Position numbers and translations under genes: made by a program
In this document: in pieces, positions 51,194 through 58,995 of the stretch
Position numbering within the stretch: position 1 is the stretch's first letter
How the letters are laid out: each line of letters begins with the position of its first letter
Virus record (IMG/VR): IMGVR_UViG_3300018036_000008
Location: 1-62,584 of that record
Length of the DNA: 62,584 nucleotides
Origin: a virus
Reading direction: 5' to 3' (one strand)
The notes under the pieces: generated by a model
Seen by the model: the letters and a program-made list of their open reading frames with translations, nothing else
Told to the model about the DNA's origin: nothing
Databases searched by the model: none

Positions 51194-51777
51194 TACTCAT
51201 CCTCTACAATGGCATCAAAGTGTTCTTCTTGAGTGGTTTGTTCGTCCTTCATAATGCTCTCCTTTGCTTTTTGGTTTAATGTTTTACTATCCTCTTGGGC
51301 TAGTTCTCTTTGGTGTTTCAGAATCTGTTGCTTACCAAGCAGTTCTACAAGATACTCTTGGAACATTGGTCGAGCATAGGTCTTTTGTACCCAATACTCA
51401 TCGTCTGAATCTAATTCGACTGTAAGGTTGTCTTTCACAATCAACAGTTTCCTTGTATCGTGTTCGTTATCTGATACATCTGGAACTGTGGTCAGAAAAC
51501 AGTATTCCAACACAGTATCCCCTTGCCACATATTATAGACAATCTTGGAATCCCTCGTGTAGTAGTCCATCACCAGCCGATCTGTGTAATCAACAATCCC
51601 TTGATGGGGGAAGCCAATCGTTTCAATGAACCCCATTTGCCTTTGTAGTTCTCTCTCCAACACCCAACAGTTCGGCACAATCAGTTTGAAAGGTTTTGAG
51701 TTCGGTCGCTCATAGGGTTTCGCTATCACTGTCAGTGTATCCCCAATTTGCTTTTCTATCGTTATTTCAATGTTCAT
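51193..51777 (-). CDS. Hypothetical protein with atypical codon use, 194 aa
   Basis: The product is acidic and soluble (LERELQRQMGFIETIGFPH, KIVYNMWQGDTVLEYC, then a Gln/Glu-rich C-terminus). No family recognised. It uses CTG, GTG, GGG and CCG several times each, while neighbouring genes use TTA, GTA, GGT and CCT almost only; its GC content looks higher by eye. This suggests recent transfer or relaxed codon bias. It is coupled to the PLD-like gene by TAATG. Confidence 0.72.
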   Translation of the reverse strand: MNIEITIEKQIGDTLTVIAKPYERPNSKPFKLIVPNCWVLERELQRQMGFIETIGFPHQGIVDYTDRLVMDYYTRDSKIVYNMWQGDTVLEYCFLTTVPDVSDNEHDTRKLLIVKDNLTVELDSDDEYWVQKTYARPMFQEYLVELLGKQQILKHQRELAQEDSKTLNQKAKESIMKDEQTTQEEHFDAIVEDE

Positions 51778-51789
51778 AACTCAATACCT

Positions 51790-51936
51790 CTATTTTGATC
51801 CGCTACGATCAACAGACTTTTGCGACTGCAACCATTCAAGAACCTTTTGAGTCAAGTCTTTGTCTTGGTTTGCCTTGTTGATAAGGTCTTGTCGCCTTTG
51901 TGCTTCTTGGTATTCCTTAATACCCTTATGAGCCAT
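51790..51936 (-). CDS. Small hypothetical protein, 48 aa
   Basis: ATG 51936 follows GGGAGTATT. The product is a highly charged helix-former (MAHKGIKEYQEAQRRQDLIN, QKVLEWLQSQKSVDRSG). It precedes the atypical gene at 51777 by 12 nt and shares its codon style (CAA, AAG, TTG), so both may have been acquired together. Function unknown. Confidence 0.65.
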   Translation of the reverse strand: MAHKGIKEYQEAQRRQDLINKANQDKDLTQKVLEWLQSQKSVDRSGSK

Positions 51937-51955
51937 AATACTCCCTTTTAGTATA

Positions 51956-52222
51956 CTAGGATACTTGCTCTAAAACTGTCCATACAGTTTTATGTTCTTC
52001 CATTGTAATCGTAAACTGGTTTAAAATGGAACACCCTTGTGTGTTAACATTAAAAAACTCACCGCCTGTCCATTGTTCTATATAGTTACCGGGTTGTATG
52101 GCTTCGTTTAACTTAACATTGTATTCAGAGAGTACAGTCTTTAGATTATGTGTGTACAGAACATTAAGACTGTGGTTGTTGTGTGTCTTCTGTAGTATAT
52201 ATACAATTCTTTTTGGTATCAT
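51956..52222 (-). CDS. Hypothetical protein, 88 aa
   Basis: The start overlaps the previous stop (ATGA). The product (KRIVYILQKTHNNHSLNVLY, then LNEAIQPGNYIEQWTGGEFF) is small, beta/alpha mixed in appearance, with no recognised family. Last of a tightly coupled minus-strand group starting at 53482. Confidence 0.7.
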   Translation of the reverse strand: MIPKRIVYILQKTHNNHSLNVLYTHNLKTVLSEYNVKLNEAIQPGNYIEQWTGGEFFNVNTQGCSILNQFTITMEEHKTVWTVLEQVS

Positions 52223-52722
52223 CTATACTCTTCGGGTAAAGGGGTTAGTTCGTTAATTAACTCTACACCATGTTTACCTTTAAGTAAACCATACTGGTTT
52301 ACCTGACTATTCCAATCCTCGTATAAGTGATACTCTGTCTGATCCAATGTAAGTCTTACAAGTACACCTTGTCCACCACATTTAACATAAGCCCTTCCCC
52401 CATCAATATAACCACCTGTCTTATGTTTGGATTCTATCCAACAAGGACAACAAGCAAAGTCGTGTGTGGATCTACTAAAATAAGTATGGTCACAGTTCAG
52501 ACAATACTTACCTAGTAAAGAGGTTTGTGTGGGTGTGACTGTAAAGTATTCGTCTGTATCATCCCAGAACATATCACCGTTCTGGTCCCAAGAAAACTCT
52601 CTAGTGTTTCCGACAGGGTCTTTAAACACACCACTATCCGGGTACCCTTCGACTTTTACTAGACCCATATAAGTTAACTGTGTGTCCTTATACAGGTATG
52701 GTTTGTTTACTCTAATAGTCAT
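52219..52722 (-). CDS. Zinc-ribbon-type hypothetical protein, 167 aa
   Basis: ATG 52722 is chosen because it overlaps the previous stop in an ATGA; the open frame extends upstream inside the other gene. The middle holds CLNCDHTYFSRSTHDFACCPCW, two Cys pairs spaced as in a zinc ribbon. Around it are acidic, Trp- and Tyr-rich segments (WDQNGDMFWDDTDEYF). Unknown function; binding to nucleic acid or protein via the zinc ribbon is possible. Confidence 0.72.
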   Translation of the reverse strand: MTIRVNKPYLYKDTQLTYMGLVKVEGYPDSGVFKDPVGNTREFSWDQNGDMFWDDTDEYFTVTPTQTSLLGKYCLNCDHTYFSRSTHDFACCPCWIESKHKTGGYIDGGRAYVKCGGQGVLVRLTLDQTEYHLYEDWNSQVNQYGLLKGKHGVELINELTPLPEEYR

Positions 52723-52976
52723 TGTTCTTTTTCTGTAGGGTCTATTTTTTGTACTAGTATAAGACCAGAGTTGCAACTTAAATACATAGCGTTACTCATA
52801 ACCTCTATCCAAGAACCCTTTTCGTCTGGATGTGTAATAACCTTGCCCCAAATACCTTGTTTAACTAACGCTAAAGGTTGACAGTTAACTTCGGAAAAGC
52901 TGTTAGTTAGGTCTTGAAAAAGTTTTGTGGCTTCTTTAAAACCGAGTGTAACACCGACATATCTCCACAGATCCAT
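52719..52976 (-). CDS. Hypothetical protein, 85 aa
   Basis: ATG 52976 follows AGGAGATAACT. The product is a small mixed alpha/beta protein (LFQDLTNSFSEVNCQPLALV, SNAMYLSCNSGLILVQKI). Part of the overlapping minus-strand group. No family recognised. Confidence 0.75.
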   Translation of the reverse strand: MDLWRYVGVTLGFKEATKLFQDLTNSFSEVNCQPLALVKQGIWGKVITHPDEKGSWIEVMSNAMYLSCNSGLILVQKIDPTEKEQ

Positions 52977-53079
52977 AGTTATCTCCTATTAAAAACCAAG
53001 TTATAAAACCACATAACAATACTATACTAAACAGTAAGATTAGGTGTTTAAGTGTAACAGGTGTATATTCCTTAGACAT
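52936..53079 (-). CDS. Small membrane protein, 47 aa
   Basis: From ATG 53079 the product has one hydrophobic segment (LILLFSIVLLCGFITWFLIG, about residues 13-32), with a basic start, and a short Cys-containing tail (VEICRCYTRF). It overlaps the end of the upstream gene by 8 nt and the start of the next by 41 nt. No clear ribosome binding site. A single-span membrane protein if translated. Confidence 0.45.
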   Translation of the reverse strand: MSKEYTPVTLKHLILLFSIVLLCGFITWFLIGDNYGSVEICRCYTRF

Positions 53080-53482
53080 TTTTAAACCCAAAGACCATTC
53101 TGACTTGTGTGTACATTCTCTTACCATAGGCTGGAATAATTGTACTTACAATGGCTGATTGGTTTTCTAGAGGTATTAACTTGAACCATATACCTAAACA
53201 CATATTAACTTCGGCTTGTGTTAACCAGTTATGATTGTTTACACCTACCATATCTGTAAGTGTGAAACGAGTCTGTTCAGACACATCTTTTGGTAGACCT
53301 CTATTATGAGGTAAGTTAGTAAAGCCATTGTTTAAAAATAAATCCTTATCGAACCCACAACGAACTCCTCCAATAATACCGAACCAAATGTAGGATCTGT
53401 CTGAAACCACAGATCTTATTACTTCCCACTCTTGTGATTTTGGATTTAGTCCTTCCCAGTATCCTATAATGTCCACAGCCAT
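53072..53482 (-). CDS. Hypothetical protein, 136 aa
   Basis: First gene of the minus-strand group down to 51956, opposite a plus-strand gene across a 20-bp palindrome. The product contains YIWFGIIGGVRCGFDKDLFL and LTDMVGVNNHNWLTQAEVNM, with no known family. The ribosome binding site is weak (AAGGG, 9 bases before the ATG). Confidence 0.7.
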   Translation of the reverse strand: MAVDIIGYWEGLNPKSQEWEVIRSVVSDRSYIWFGIIGGVRCGFDKDLFLNNGFTNLPHNRGLPKDVSEQTRFTLTDMVGVNNHNWLTQAEVNMCLGIWFKLIPLENQSAIVSTIIPAYGKRMYTQVRMVFGFKNV

Positions 53483-53507
53483 CGTTAAAACCCTTAATAA
53501 TATGTTT

Positions 53508-53527
53508 ATTGTATAGTACTATACAAT
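53508..53527. promoter_or_regulatory. Perfect 20-bp palindrome between divergent genes
   Basis: ATTGTATAGT followed by its exact reverse complement. It contains the AGTACTATA box and lies 26 bp from the minus-strand start and 46 bp from the plus-strand start. Its symmetry fits a dimeric repressor site or a bidirectional promoter. Confidence 0.55.
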
Positions 53528-53572
53528 ATGTAATAACTACATACTAAAACACTAAAAAACTATGGAAAAGTT

Positions 53573-54112
53573 ATGTTGGAACAACGGGAAAAGATTATCG
53601 ACTTAATTAGGAACGGTAATGTTAGCCATATTGTACAAGGTATAGAACTTGCTGATGTGTTAGATTTCTTAGACCCTAGAAATCCAGACAATGATAGACT
53701 TATTAAGAATGCCCAGTTTGTGGTGTACAAAGGTTTAAGAGAGGCTTTAGGAAACCAAGATAAAGACACTTGGAATAAGTTGGTAAAACTTAATAAAGAC
53801 TACAACATTGTAGATAAAAGATATGCCAATACTTGGCATGGTCGTGCTCGTATTGGAATAGACTTAGCTAAGTCCCTTTTAAAACAAGCCGGTCTAACCT
53901 ATAACAAACCCTCTTTTGGTAGTGGTGGTTATATTGTTAGTGCCCCACAATACTACGATCCTAAAGATAACCTTAAAGGTAAAGTGGAACGACTTGAAAG
54001 GGTGTTAGACCAGTGGGATGGTTTTGTTTACAGATTTCAGTTTGACGAACAAGAGGACAAGTTTGGAATACTAAACTTGGATATAGATTACAGTTTGATT
54101 GGTATTAAGTGA
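53573..54112 (+). CDS. Hypothetical protein, 179 aa
   Basis: Single plus-strand gene between minus-strand groups. GGAAAAGTT precedes the ATG. The product is helical at the start (EQREKIIDLIRNGNVSHIVQ) and has a C-terminal charged part (VERLERVLDQWDGFVYRFQF). No family recognised. It probably depends on the palindromic region at 53508. Confidence 0.72.
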   Translation: MLEQREKIIDLIRNGNVSHIVQGIELADVLDFLDPRNPDNDRLIKNAQFVVYKGLREALGNQDKDTWNKLVKLNKDYNIVDKRYANTWHGRARIGIDLAKSLLKQAGLTYNKPSFGSGGYIVSAPQYYDPKDNLKGKVERLERVLDQWDGFVYRFQFDEQEDKFGILNLDIDYSLIGIK

Positions 54113-54319
54113 CTACTTACGAAAGTTAGGGAACGTTTCTCGTAAGTCAAAGTTAAGGTTGGCTACTTTTTCCCATGTAGTACTGTTCACCCATTCCACT
54201 TGTGCCATTAACCAAGCCCCCTCAAACTTAATGTCCACACACTTACCAAATCGAATACGTACTTGACTTACAGCCTGCCAACACTGTTGTCCTACATACT
54301 TACCGTTTCTATCTAACAT
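54113..54319 (-). CDS. Small hypothetical protein, 68 aa
   Basis: ATG 54319 is chosen for its GGAG 7 bases upstream. The product is a small beta-type protein (KYVGQQCWQAVSQVRIRFGK, VDIKFEGAWLMAQVEWVNST). It lies 4 nt after the zinc-ribbon gene, and its stop touches the convergent gene. No family recognised. Confidence 0.7.
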   Translation of the reverse strand: MLDRNGKYVGQQCWQAVSQVRIRFGKCVDIKFEGAWLMAQVEWVNSTTWEKVANLNFDLRETFPNFRK

Positions 54320-54323
54320 GTCT

Positions 54324-54866
54324 TTACTCCTTTCCAAAGGATAATTTTAACTGTTTAAAGTCTGCTAGATCCTGTTTGGTTCTTTGTGTAATAGCCTCTC
54401 TACAATCATCACAAAGGACAACAATCCAACCAGATCTACTAGGTGTACCAGGTTTTCCACACTTCTCACAAGTTTTAAAAGACATACTTTCGGCGAAACT
54501 TAGAATACTGTTAATCTGTGGATTGTAATAGGTTAAGTATATACGCAAAGACCCCCACTTTTCTTTTACTTGGGCTATTTGTACTTGTGGTACAACCTTT
54601 TCTTTAGCCTTAGTAATACTTTCCTTAAAGTAAGAAGCATTCTCGTGGTCTGGTTTATCTAGTAGGAACTTTTCATACAGGGCTATTGTATGTAAAGGCT
54701 CTTCTATTAACTCTTGGATTTCCGCACACACTGTATCTATAATGTTATACCATCCATTCCCAACACCAATACCCCAACACATCGCCGTCTGTGTGTTATC
54801 CCAATCCTTTTGTTCAAAGAGTAAGGGGTACTTAGCATATAACTTATCCTCTAGTTCTTTATCCAT
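54324..54866 (-). CDS. Conserved phage zinc-ribbon protein, 180 aa
   Basis: The sequence AMCWGIGVGNGWYNIIDTVC and VKEKWGSLRIYLTYYN, then a C-terminal zinc ribbon (CEKCGKPGTPSRSGWIVVLC with CDDC), fits a family widespread in unrelated phages whose function is not known to me. The Trp/Tyr-rich start and the two Cys pairs about 20 residues apart are diagnostic. A hairpin at 54881-54900 lies 14 nt before the start. Confidence 0.8.
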   Translation of the reverse strand: MDKELEDKLYAKYPLLFEQKDWDNTQTAMCWGIGVGNGWYNIIDTVCAEIQELIEEPLHTIALYEKFLLDKPDHENASYFKESITKAKEKVVPQVQIAQVKEKWGSLRIYLTYYNPQINSILSFAESMSFKTCEKCGKPGTPSRSGWIVVLCDDCREAITQRTKQDLADFKQLKLSFGKE

Positions 54867-54880
54867 ATAAACTCCTTTAG

Positions 54881-54900
54881 TATACTATACACATAGTATA
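54881..54900 (-). promoter_or_regulatory. 8-bp inverted repeat before zinc-ribbon gene
   Basis: TATACTAT and ATAGTATA flank ACAC. On the minus strand the stem ends 14 bases before the start codon at 54866, ahead of AAGGAG. Same placement as at dpdA, the tape measure gene and the acidic repeat gene. Confidence 0.45.
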
Positions 54901-54902
54901 AA

Positions 54903-55274
54903 CTAACTAATAGGATAACCATCCCTTCCAAGGTACATATCCGTACTGTTAATAACATTCCAATGTACATTTAGGCTACTGTCTACTACTATTCGTACCC
55001 ACGCTCTTTCCAACTTAGCCGCATAGTACATACCACTACAAGTTTCCCCTACAAAGTACACATTACAATGTGCCATGTGGTACAGAGGATTGTTAGGTAG
55101 TATTTCCATAGAAGTACCATACAGTCTATTGATTGTTGTCATGTCTAGTTCATGTGCAATACACTCGGTAAGGAATTCAAACCGTTTACGATCTTTAACA
55201 CCTTGTCGGTTGAACATACGCTTTACAACACTGGTCATTCTTTCGTCTACTTTAGGGTCGATTGTATTAGTCAT
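54903..55274 (-). CDS. Hypothetical protein, 123 aa
   Basis: ATG 55274 is preceded by GGAGGCCAAT, which decides the start against an upstream in-frame codon. The product has a helical first half (RMTSVVKRMFNRQGVKDRKR) and a beta-like second half (YFVGETCSGMYYAAKLERAW). No family recognised. It is part of the minus-strand run 56457-54903. Confidence 0.7.
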   Translation of the reverse strand: MTNTIDPKVDERMTSVVKRMFNRQGVKDRKRFEFLTECIAHELDMTTINRLYGTSMEILPNNPLYHMAHCNVYFVGETCSGMYYAAKLERAWVRIVVDSSLNVHWNVINSTDMYLGRDGYPIS

Positions 55275-55285
55275 ATTGGCCTCCA

Positions 55286-55456
55286 TTATTTACACCATTG
55301 TTTTGAGTTTTGTTTTGCTTGTTGTCTTCGTTCCATATACTCAATAGCTTTACGCTTTCTTTCGATTTTGCGTAAGTCCTCGAACAAGTCGATAGTGTCC
55401 ACTTTGTTAGTGTCATAAGTGAACCCCAGTTGAGTGTAATGTATTTTAGTGTCCAT
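55286..55456 (-). CDS. Small basic coiled-coil-like protein, 56 aa
   Basis: ATG 55456 follows GGAGAAAATC. The second half is a charged helix (LFEDLRKIERKRKAIEYMER, then RQQAKQNSKQ). No known family. It lies 11 nt upstream of the next gene. Confidence 0.65.
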   Translation of the reverse strand: MDTKIHYTQLGFTYDTNKVDTIDLFEDLRKIERKRKAIEYMERRQQAKQNSKQWCK

Positions 55457-55519
55457 GATTTTCTCCATTAGTAGTTTTGTTCTACATATATGTATAGGAA
55501 TCGTAATTTTAAAAGAGAG

Positions 55520-55900
55520 TTAAACTACCCACTCTTCGTTATTAAAATCCCAAGAAGGTAAACCTACTACATCACAATGCAAGGCTGTTAACTCTGTAAG
55601 TGTGTCTGTGTTCATTAGTTGATATGTATTGTGTGATTTACCATTGTAAAGACATACACTACCTTTATTAGAGCCTCGTAGAACCAAACAGAACATTGTA
55701 GTTTTACTTGGTCTAGTACAATCCTTAAGTTTTACTGTCTCTGTAATAACATTCACAGTATCGTCTTCATTACCTTTGTCATAGTATTCCTCTACGGCTT
55801 CTTCTACCAAGTCTTGTTCTTGTTTTCGACTAGTCATTGGTTTAAAGGTCATGTAGGCACTAGACTCACCTTGCACATATACACATAAACAGTATTTCAT
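55520..55900 (-). CDS. Hypothetical protein, 126 aa
   Basis: ATG 55900 follows TAGGAGTTAACA. The product has short strands and an acidic centre (LVEEAVEEYYDKGNEDDTVN) and LVLRGSNKGSVCLYNGK. No family recognised. Confidence 0.72.
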   Translation of the reverse strand: MKYCLCVYVQGESSAYMTFKPMTSRKQEQDLVEEAVEEYYDKGNEDDTVNVITETVKLKDCTRPSKTTMFCLVLRGSNKGSVCLYNGKSHNTYQLMNTDTLTELTALHCDVVGLPSWDFNNEEWVV

Positions 55901-55968
55901 TGTTAACTCCTAAGTAAGTACTCACTAAACGGATTAACTCTGTGTTTTCGGACAAAAAAGTATACTTT

Positions 55969-56457
55969 TTATTGAAAATTAAATCCGTCACCTTTGATAA
56001 CTACTATATAGTGACCACTTTTTAGAGCGTTTAGGACTTCATAAAACACTGTTTTAACTTCTAAAGAACCGTTTATAGGTAAGTCATAACAATCTGGTGG
56101 ACCCCACACTTGTCTTTTATGTTTACCTTTACTACCACCTGGTTTACAAAAATCTGGATTCCATTGACTACAACCATGTCTAAGCCCACACAAACCTTCC
56201 TCTGGTACAATCTTTCGTAAACTGGCTGTAGGCTCTCTACCTAACTCTCTTAATAAAGGATCTACCATACCATGTAATGCGTGGGAATAATTTACACTAC
56301 TTACAACACACACAACATTCTCCCAACTTGTACCTCTAAACAGTTCAAACTCTCCCCAATGTGTGTCCTGTTCGTTTACATAAGTAACAAGTAAATGTAT
56401 CTCTTGTGCGTCTTGGAATCTTTGTGGGTATGGGTCTGTGATTGTAACTCTTTTCAT
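55969..56457 (-). CDS. Hypothetical protein, 162 aa
   Basis: First gene of the minus-strand run opposite the exonuclease gene. The product has five Cys/His-containing segments including LCGLRHGCSQWNPDFCKPGG, possibly a metal site, and KHKRQVWGPPDCYDLPINGS. The ribosome binding site is weak (AGGC). No family recognised. Confidence 0.7.
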   Translation of the reverse strand: MKRVTITDPYPQRFQDAQEIHLLVTYVNEQDTHWGEFELFRGTSWENVVCVVSSVNYSHALHGMVDPLLRELGREPTASLRKIVPEEGLCGLRHGCSQWNPDFCKPGGSKGKHKRQVWGPPDCYDLPINGSLEVKTVFYEVLNALKSGHYIVVIKGDGFNFQ

Positions 56458-56480
56458 GTTAAGCCTATATTGTTATGTGG

Positions 56481-56491
56481 TGTACAGTACA
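56481..56491. promoter_or_regulatory. TGTAC-A-GTACA palindrome between divergent genes
   Basis: TGTACAGTACA followed by TAATAGTG lies between the minus-strand gene at 56457 and the exonuclease gene at 56519. It contains the AGTACAT variant of the box found before several other genes, 28 bases before the plus-strand start. Confidence 0.4.
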
Positions 56492-56518
56492 TAATAGTGT
56501 CTTAACATAGGAGAAGTA

Positions 56519-57112
56519 ATGAAGAAACTTTTAAAGGATAAACCGTTTGCAATACTAGACACAGAAACAACTGGACTGGACCCTACTGTACATGAGATTA
56601 TTGAAGTGTGTATATATAAGCCTAAGTGTGGTACTACTTTTACAACTAAAATTAAACCAGAACATTTAGAGTTTGCGAATCCAAAAGCCTTGGAAATTAA
56701 TGGATACAACGAAGAAGACTGGGCTAACGCTATTTCTTTTGACGAGGCTGTTTTAACTATAGGTCAACACTTACATGGTCATATTGTTGTAGGACACAAT
56801 GTACAGTTCGACTTAAACATGATTAAAGGCAACTTACAGAGATCCCAGTATAAAGACTTGGTAAGGATTCCATACCACTGTATAGACACTGTTACACTCG
56901 CACAAGAACACTTAGTGCCTTTAGGTTTAGAGAGTGTTAGTTTAGACAGTATTAGAGGGTTCTTAGGTATTTATAAAGACAAAGCCCATACAGCCCATAA
57001 AGATGTGATGGATACCGCTTATCTTTTTAAGAAATTATATAGAATGCGTAAAAGGGATAAGTTTGTATTAAGATGTCGAAACTTTCTTAGAACACTTACT
57101 TTAAAGGATTAA
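56519..57112 (+). CDS. DEDDh-type 3'-5' exonuclease (DnaQ-like), 197 aa
   Basis: Three exonuclease motifs are intact: ILDTETTGLD (Asp14, Glu16), VVGHNVQFDLNM (Asp98) and AHKDVMDT (His160, Asp165). Such proteins act as proofreading subunits or as stand-alone exonucleases on single-stranded DNA or RNA; at 197 residues no polymerase is attached. GGAG precedes the ATG. The gene is 2 nt upstream of thyX, so both are translated from one message. Confidence 0.93.
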   Translation: MKKLLKDKPFAILDTETTGLDPTVHEIIEVCIYKPKCGTTFTTKIKPEHLEFANPKALEINGYNEEDWANAISFDEAVLTIGQHLHGHIVVGHNVQFDLNMIKGNLQRSQYKDLVRIPYHCIDTVTLAQEHLVPLGLESVSLDSIRGFLGIYKDKAHTAHKDVMDTAYLFKKLYRMRKRDKFVLRCRNFLRTLTLKD

Positions 57113-57114
57113 CT

Positions 57115-57918
57115 ATGAAATACGATTTATCTAACAACCCAGAACTGGCTAACTTTTTAGATACAACTTTAGCCTTACAAGGTACCAGTATACCCTTATA
57201 CCAAGACGGTATTGGTAGAGTGGAATACATTCAGCATATGGGTACCGACCTTACAATGGTTAATAGTGCTCGTGTGTCTTTTGGTACAAGTAGTACAGAA
57301 CTAACACAAAGAGATAAGAAACTAATCAATCATCTTATTAATAAGAAACATACTAGTACATTGGAACACAATGTAATCACTTTTAAGTTTGTTGTTCCTA
57401 TCTTTGTTCGGTCCCAACATCATCGACACAGAACCTGGAGCTATAATGAAATCTCAAGGCGGTACACTCAAAAGGACTTACAGTTCTACACACCAAGTGA
57501 GTTTAGAACACAACATAAAAGTGATAGACAGGCGTCTAACTTAGATAGTCATTTTAATCCGACAATTACACCTAGTTTTGTAGATACTTATGTAGAGACA
57601 GATAAAGCAGTAAAAGCCTTTAAAGATAGTGCTTTAGACTTATACAATCAAATGTTAAACAAAGGTGTGTGTAAGGAACAAGCACGAATGGTATTACCAC
57701 AAAACATGTATACAGAATACTACGGTACCACAAACCTTAACAATGCTTTTAAGTTTTTGTATCTTCGTTTAGATAAACATGCCCAATGGGAAATTATTAA
57801 AGTAGCCGAGGCTATGTTAGAGATACTTGTAAAAGCTTATCCTTATGCCACACAAGTGTTTATTAATAGTCTAAAAGACAATCCAAACTATGAAAACTAC
57901 GAACACTTACTTAGTTAG
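57115..57918 (+). CDS. thyX: Flavin-dependent thymidylate synthase (ThyX)
   Basis: The 267-residue product has the ThyX signature RHR-x7-S (104-114, RHRTWSYNEIS) with RRY after it, SARVSF in the N-terminal part, HTSTLEHNVITF, and RMVLPQNMYTEYYG near the C-terminus. It methylates dUMP to dTMP with methylene-tetrahydrofolate, FAD and NADPH, and works as a tetramer. It is a little longer than many bacterial forms. It ends at a bidirectional terminator. Confidence 0.96.
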   Translation: MKYDLSNNPELANFLDTTLALQGTSIPLYQDGIGRVEYIQHMGTDLTMVNSARVSFGTSSTELTQRDKKLINHLINKKHTSTLEHNVITFKFVVPIFVRSQHHRHRTWSYNEISRRYTQKDLQFYTPSEFRTQHKSDRQASNLDSHFNPTITPSFVDTYVETDKAVKAFKDSALDLYNQMLNKGVCKEQARMVLPQNMYTEYYGTTNLNNAFKFLYLRLDKHAQWEIIKVAEAMLEILVKAYPYATQVFINSLKDNPNYENYEHLLS

Positions 57919-57940
57919 TATTGTTTACATTACAAAGTAA

Positions 57941-57976
57941 AAAACCCACCTAACATACATTAGGTGGGTTTTGTTT
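57941..57976. terminator. Bidirectional terminator between thyX and actin-like gene
   Basis: AAAACCCACCTAA and its exact complement (13 bp) around CATACA, with A-runs upstream and TTTTGTTTT downstream; it serves the convergent genes on both strands. Confidence 0.9.
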
Positions 57977-57992
57977 TATACAGATAGTAGAG

Positions 57993-58985
57993 TTAATCTT
58001 CGTACTCTTGCATTGCTTGAATAAGAAGACCTTTGGCTACAGCATTAAGTGGATCACTTGCGTGTCTAATTTCGGACACTTCGAACGGAAACTTACGCAT
58101 CTTCTTTTTAAAGACTCTAGTAAAGAAAGGTACGAAACTACCAGCCATACTTGTACCGCCGGATATAACAATGGGTACAGGCTTAGGCATTGAAAACTTA
58201 TCCTTAATTTTATTGAACTCACTAATAGTTTGTTCAATACAGTATTCGATAAGGGACTTGTAATACAAAGCCAAGGCTTCTTCTTCTCTGGACTTAGGTT
58301 CCATTAAGTCAATACCCTTTTCTTTAATAGCACACATACGAGACTTAGTAGACCCAACAGCTTTAGCGGCTCCTTCGTCGATCCAATCACCACCTCTGGC
58401 TACAGAAAAAGTCATCGCTTCCATGCCCGATATGCTAAGAGCAAGATTACACATACCACTACCAAAAGAAATTCCAAGTCCAGAGAAGCCATCCTTAGCC
58501 GTCTCTGCGTAGACAATAGCCATTGCTTCATTACTTGCAAACGCTTCATAACCACATTCCTCTACAATTCTTTCGAACACACCTTTATGGTAAATAACAT
58601 CTCTCTTTTCATCAATAGGAGCCGCCGGTACAGAAAAGAAACAGACTTCGTTTTCTTCTCTAGGCTCACCTAAAACAGACTTGATAAGTGTACCTAGAAC
58701 ACTTAAAGCATCTAACTCACCTGCACTAATAAGACCTTGGGATAAAGGACGACTAACTTCTGTACCAAACACATTAGCCATTTCTAAAGCGGCGTCTCCT
58801 ACTACAACAACACCTTCTTCCCCTCTATCAATGAAGTCTACTCCAGATAGTTTTAACATCTTCTTAGCGTCCGCGTCTAAGGGTAAGAATGCGTCTCTCA
58901 TTCTACTTGTGGTAGTTTTATTTTCTACCATCTTAGCACTAACTAAGTTCATTGTACCAATGTCTAATCCAACACCTTTACTCAT
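57993..58985 (-). CDS. Actin-like ATPase, 330 aa
   Basis: The product has the actin/Hsp70-fold nucleotide motifs: phosphate-1 VGLDIGTMN (5-13), phosphate-2 GLGISFGSGM (169-178), and an adenosine motif VISGGTSMAGSF in the last quarter. Related proteins (ParM, MreB-type and phage-encoded forms) form filaments that position or partition DNA. It is 330 residues, the usual length. Ribosome binding site AGGAG. It lies 10 nt downstream of a Gln-rich protein gene that may be its partner. Filament formation is inferred. Confidence 0.85.
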   Translation of the reverse strand: MSKGVGLDIGTMNLVSAKMVENKTTTSRMRDAFLPLDADAKKMLKLSGVDFIDRGEEGVVVVGDAALEMANVFGTEVSRPLSQGLISAGELDALSVLGTLIKSVLGEPREENEVCFFSVPAAPIDEKRDVIYHKGVFERIVEECGYEAFASNEAMAIVYAETAKDGFSGLGISFGSGMCNLALSISGMEAMTFSVARGGDWIDEGAAKAVGSTKSRMCAIKEKGIDLMEPKSREEEALALYYKSLIEYCIEQTISEFNKIKDKFSMPKPVPIVISGGTSMAGSFVPFFTRVFKKKMRKFPFEVSEIRHASDPLNAVAKGLLIQAMQEYED

Positions 58986-58995
58986 AAAGAATCTC

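Noticed and set aside
55954-55970. AAAAAGTATACTTTTT palindrome as terminator
   Set aside because: The stem would be only A-T pairs with no real loop, and it overlaps the stop of the minus-strand gene; too weak to call.
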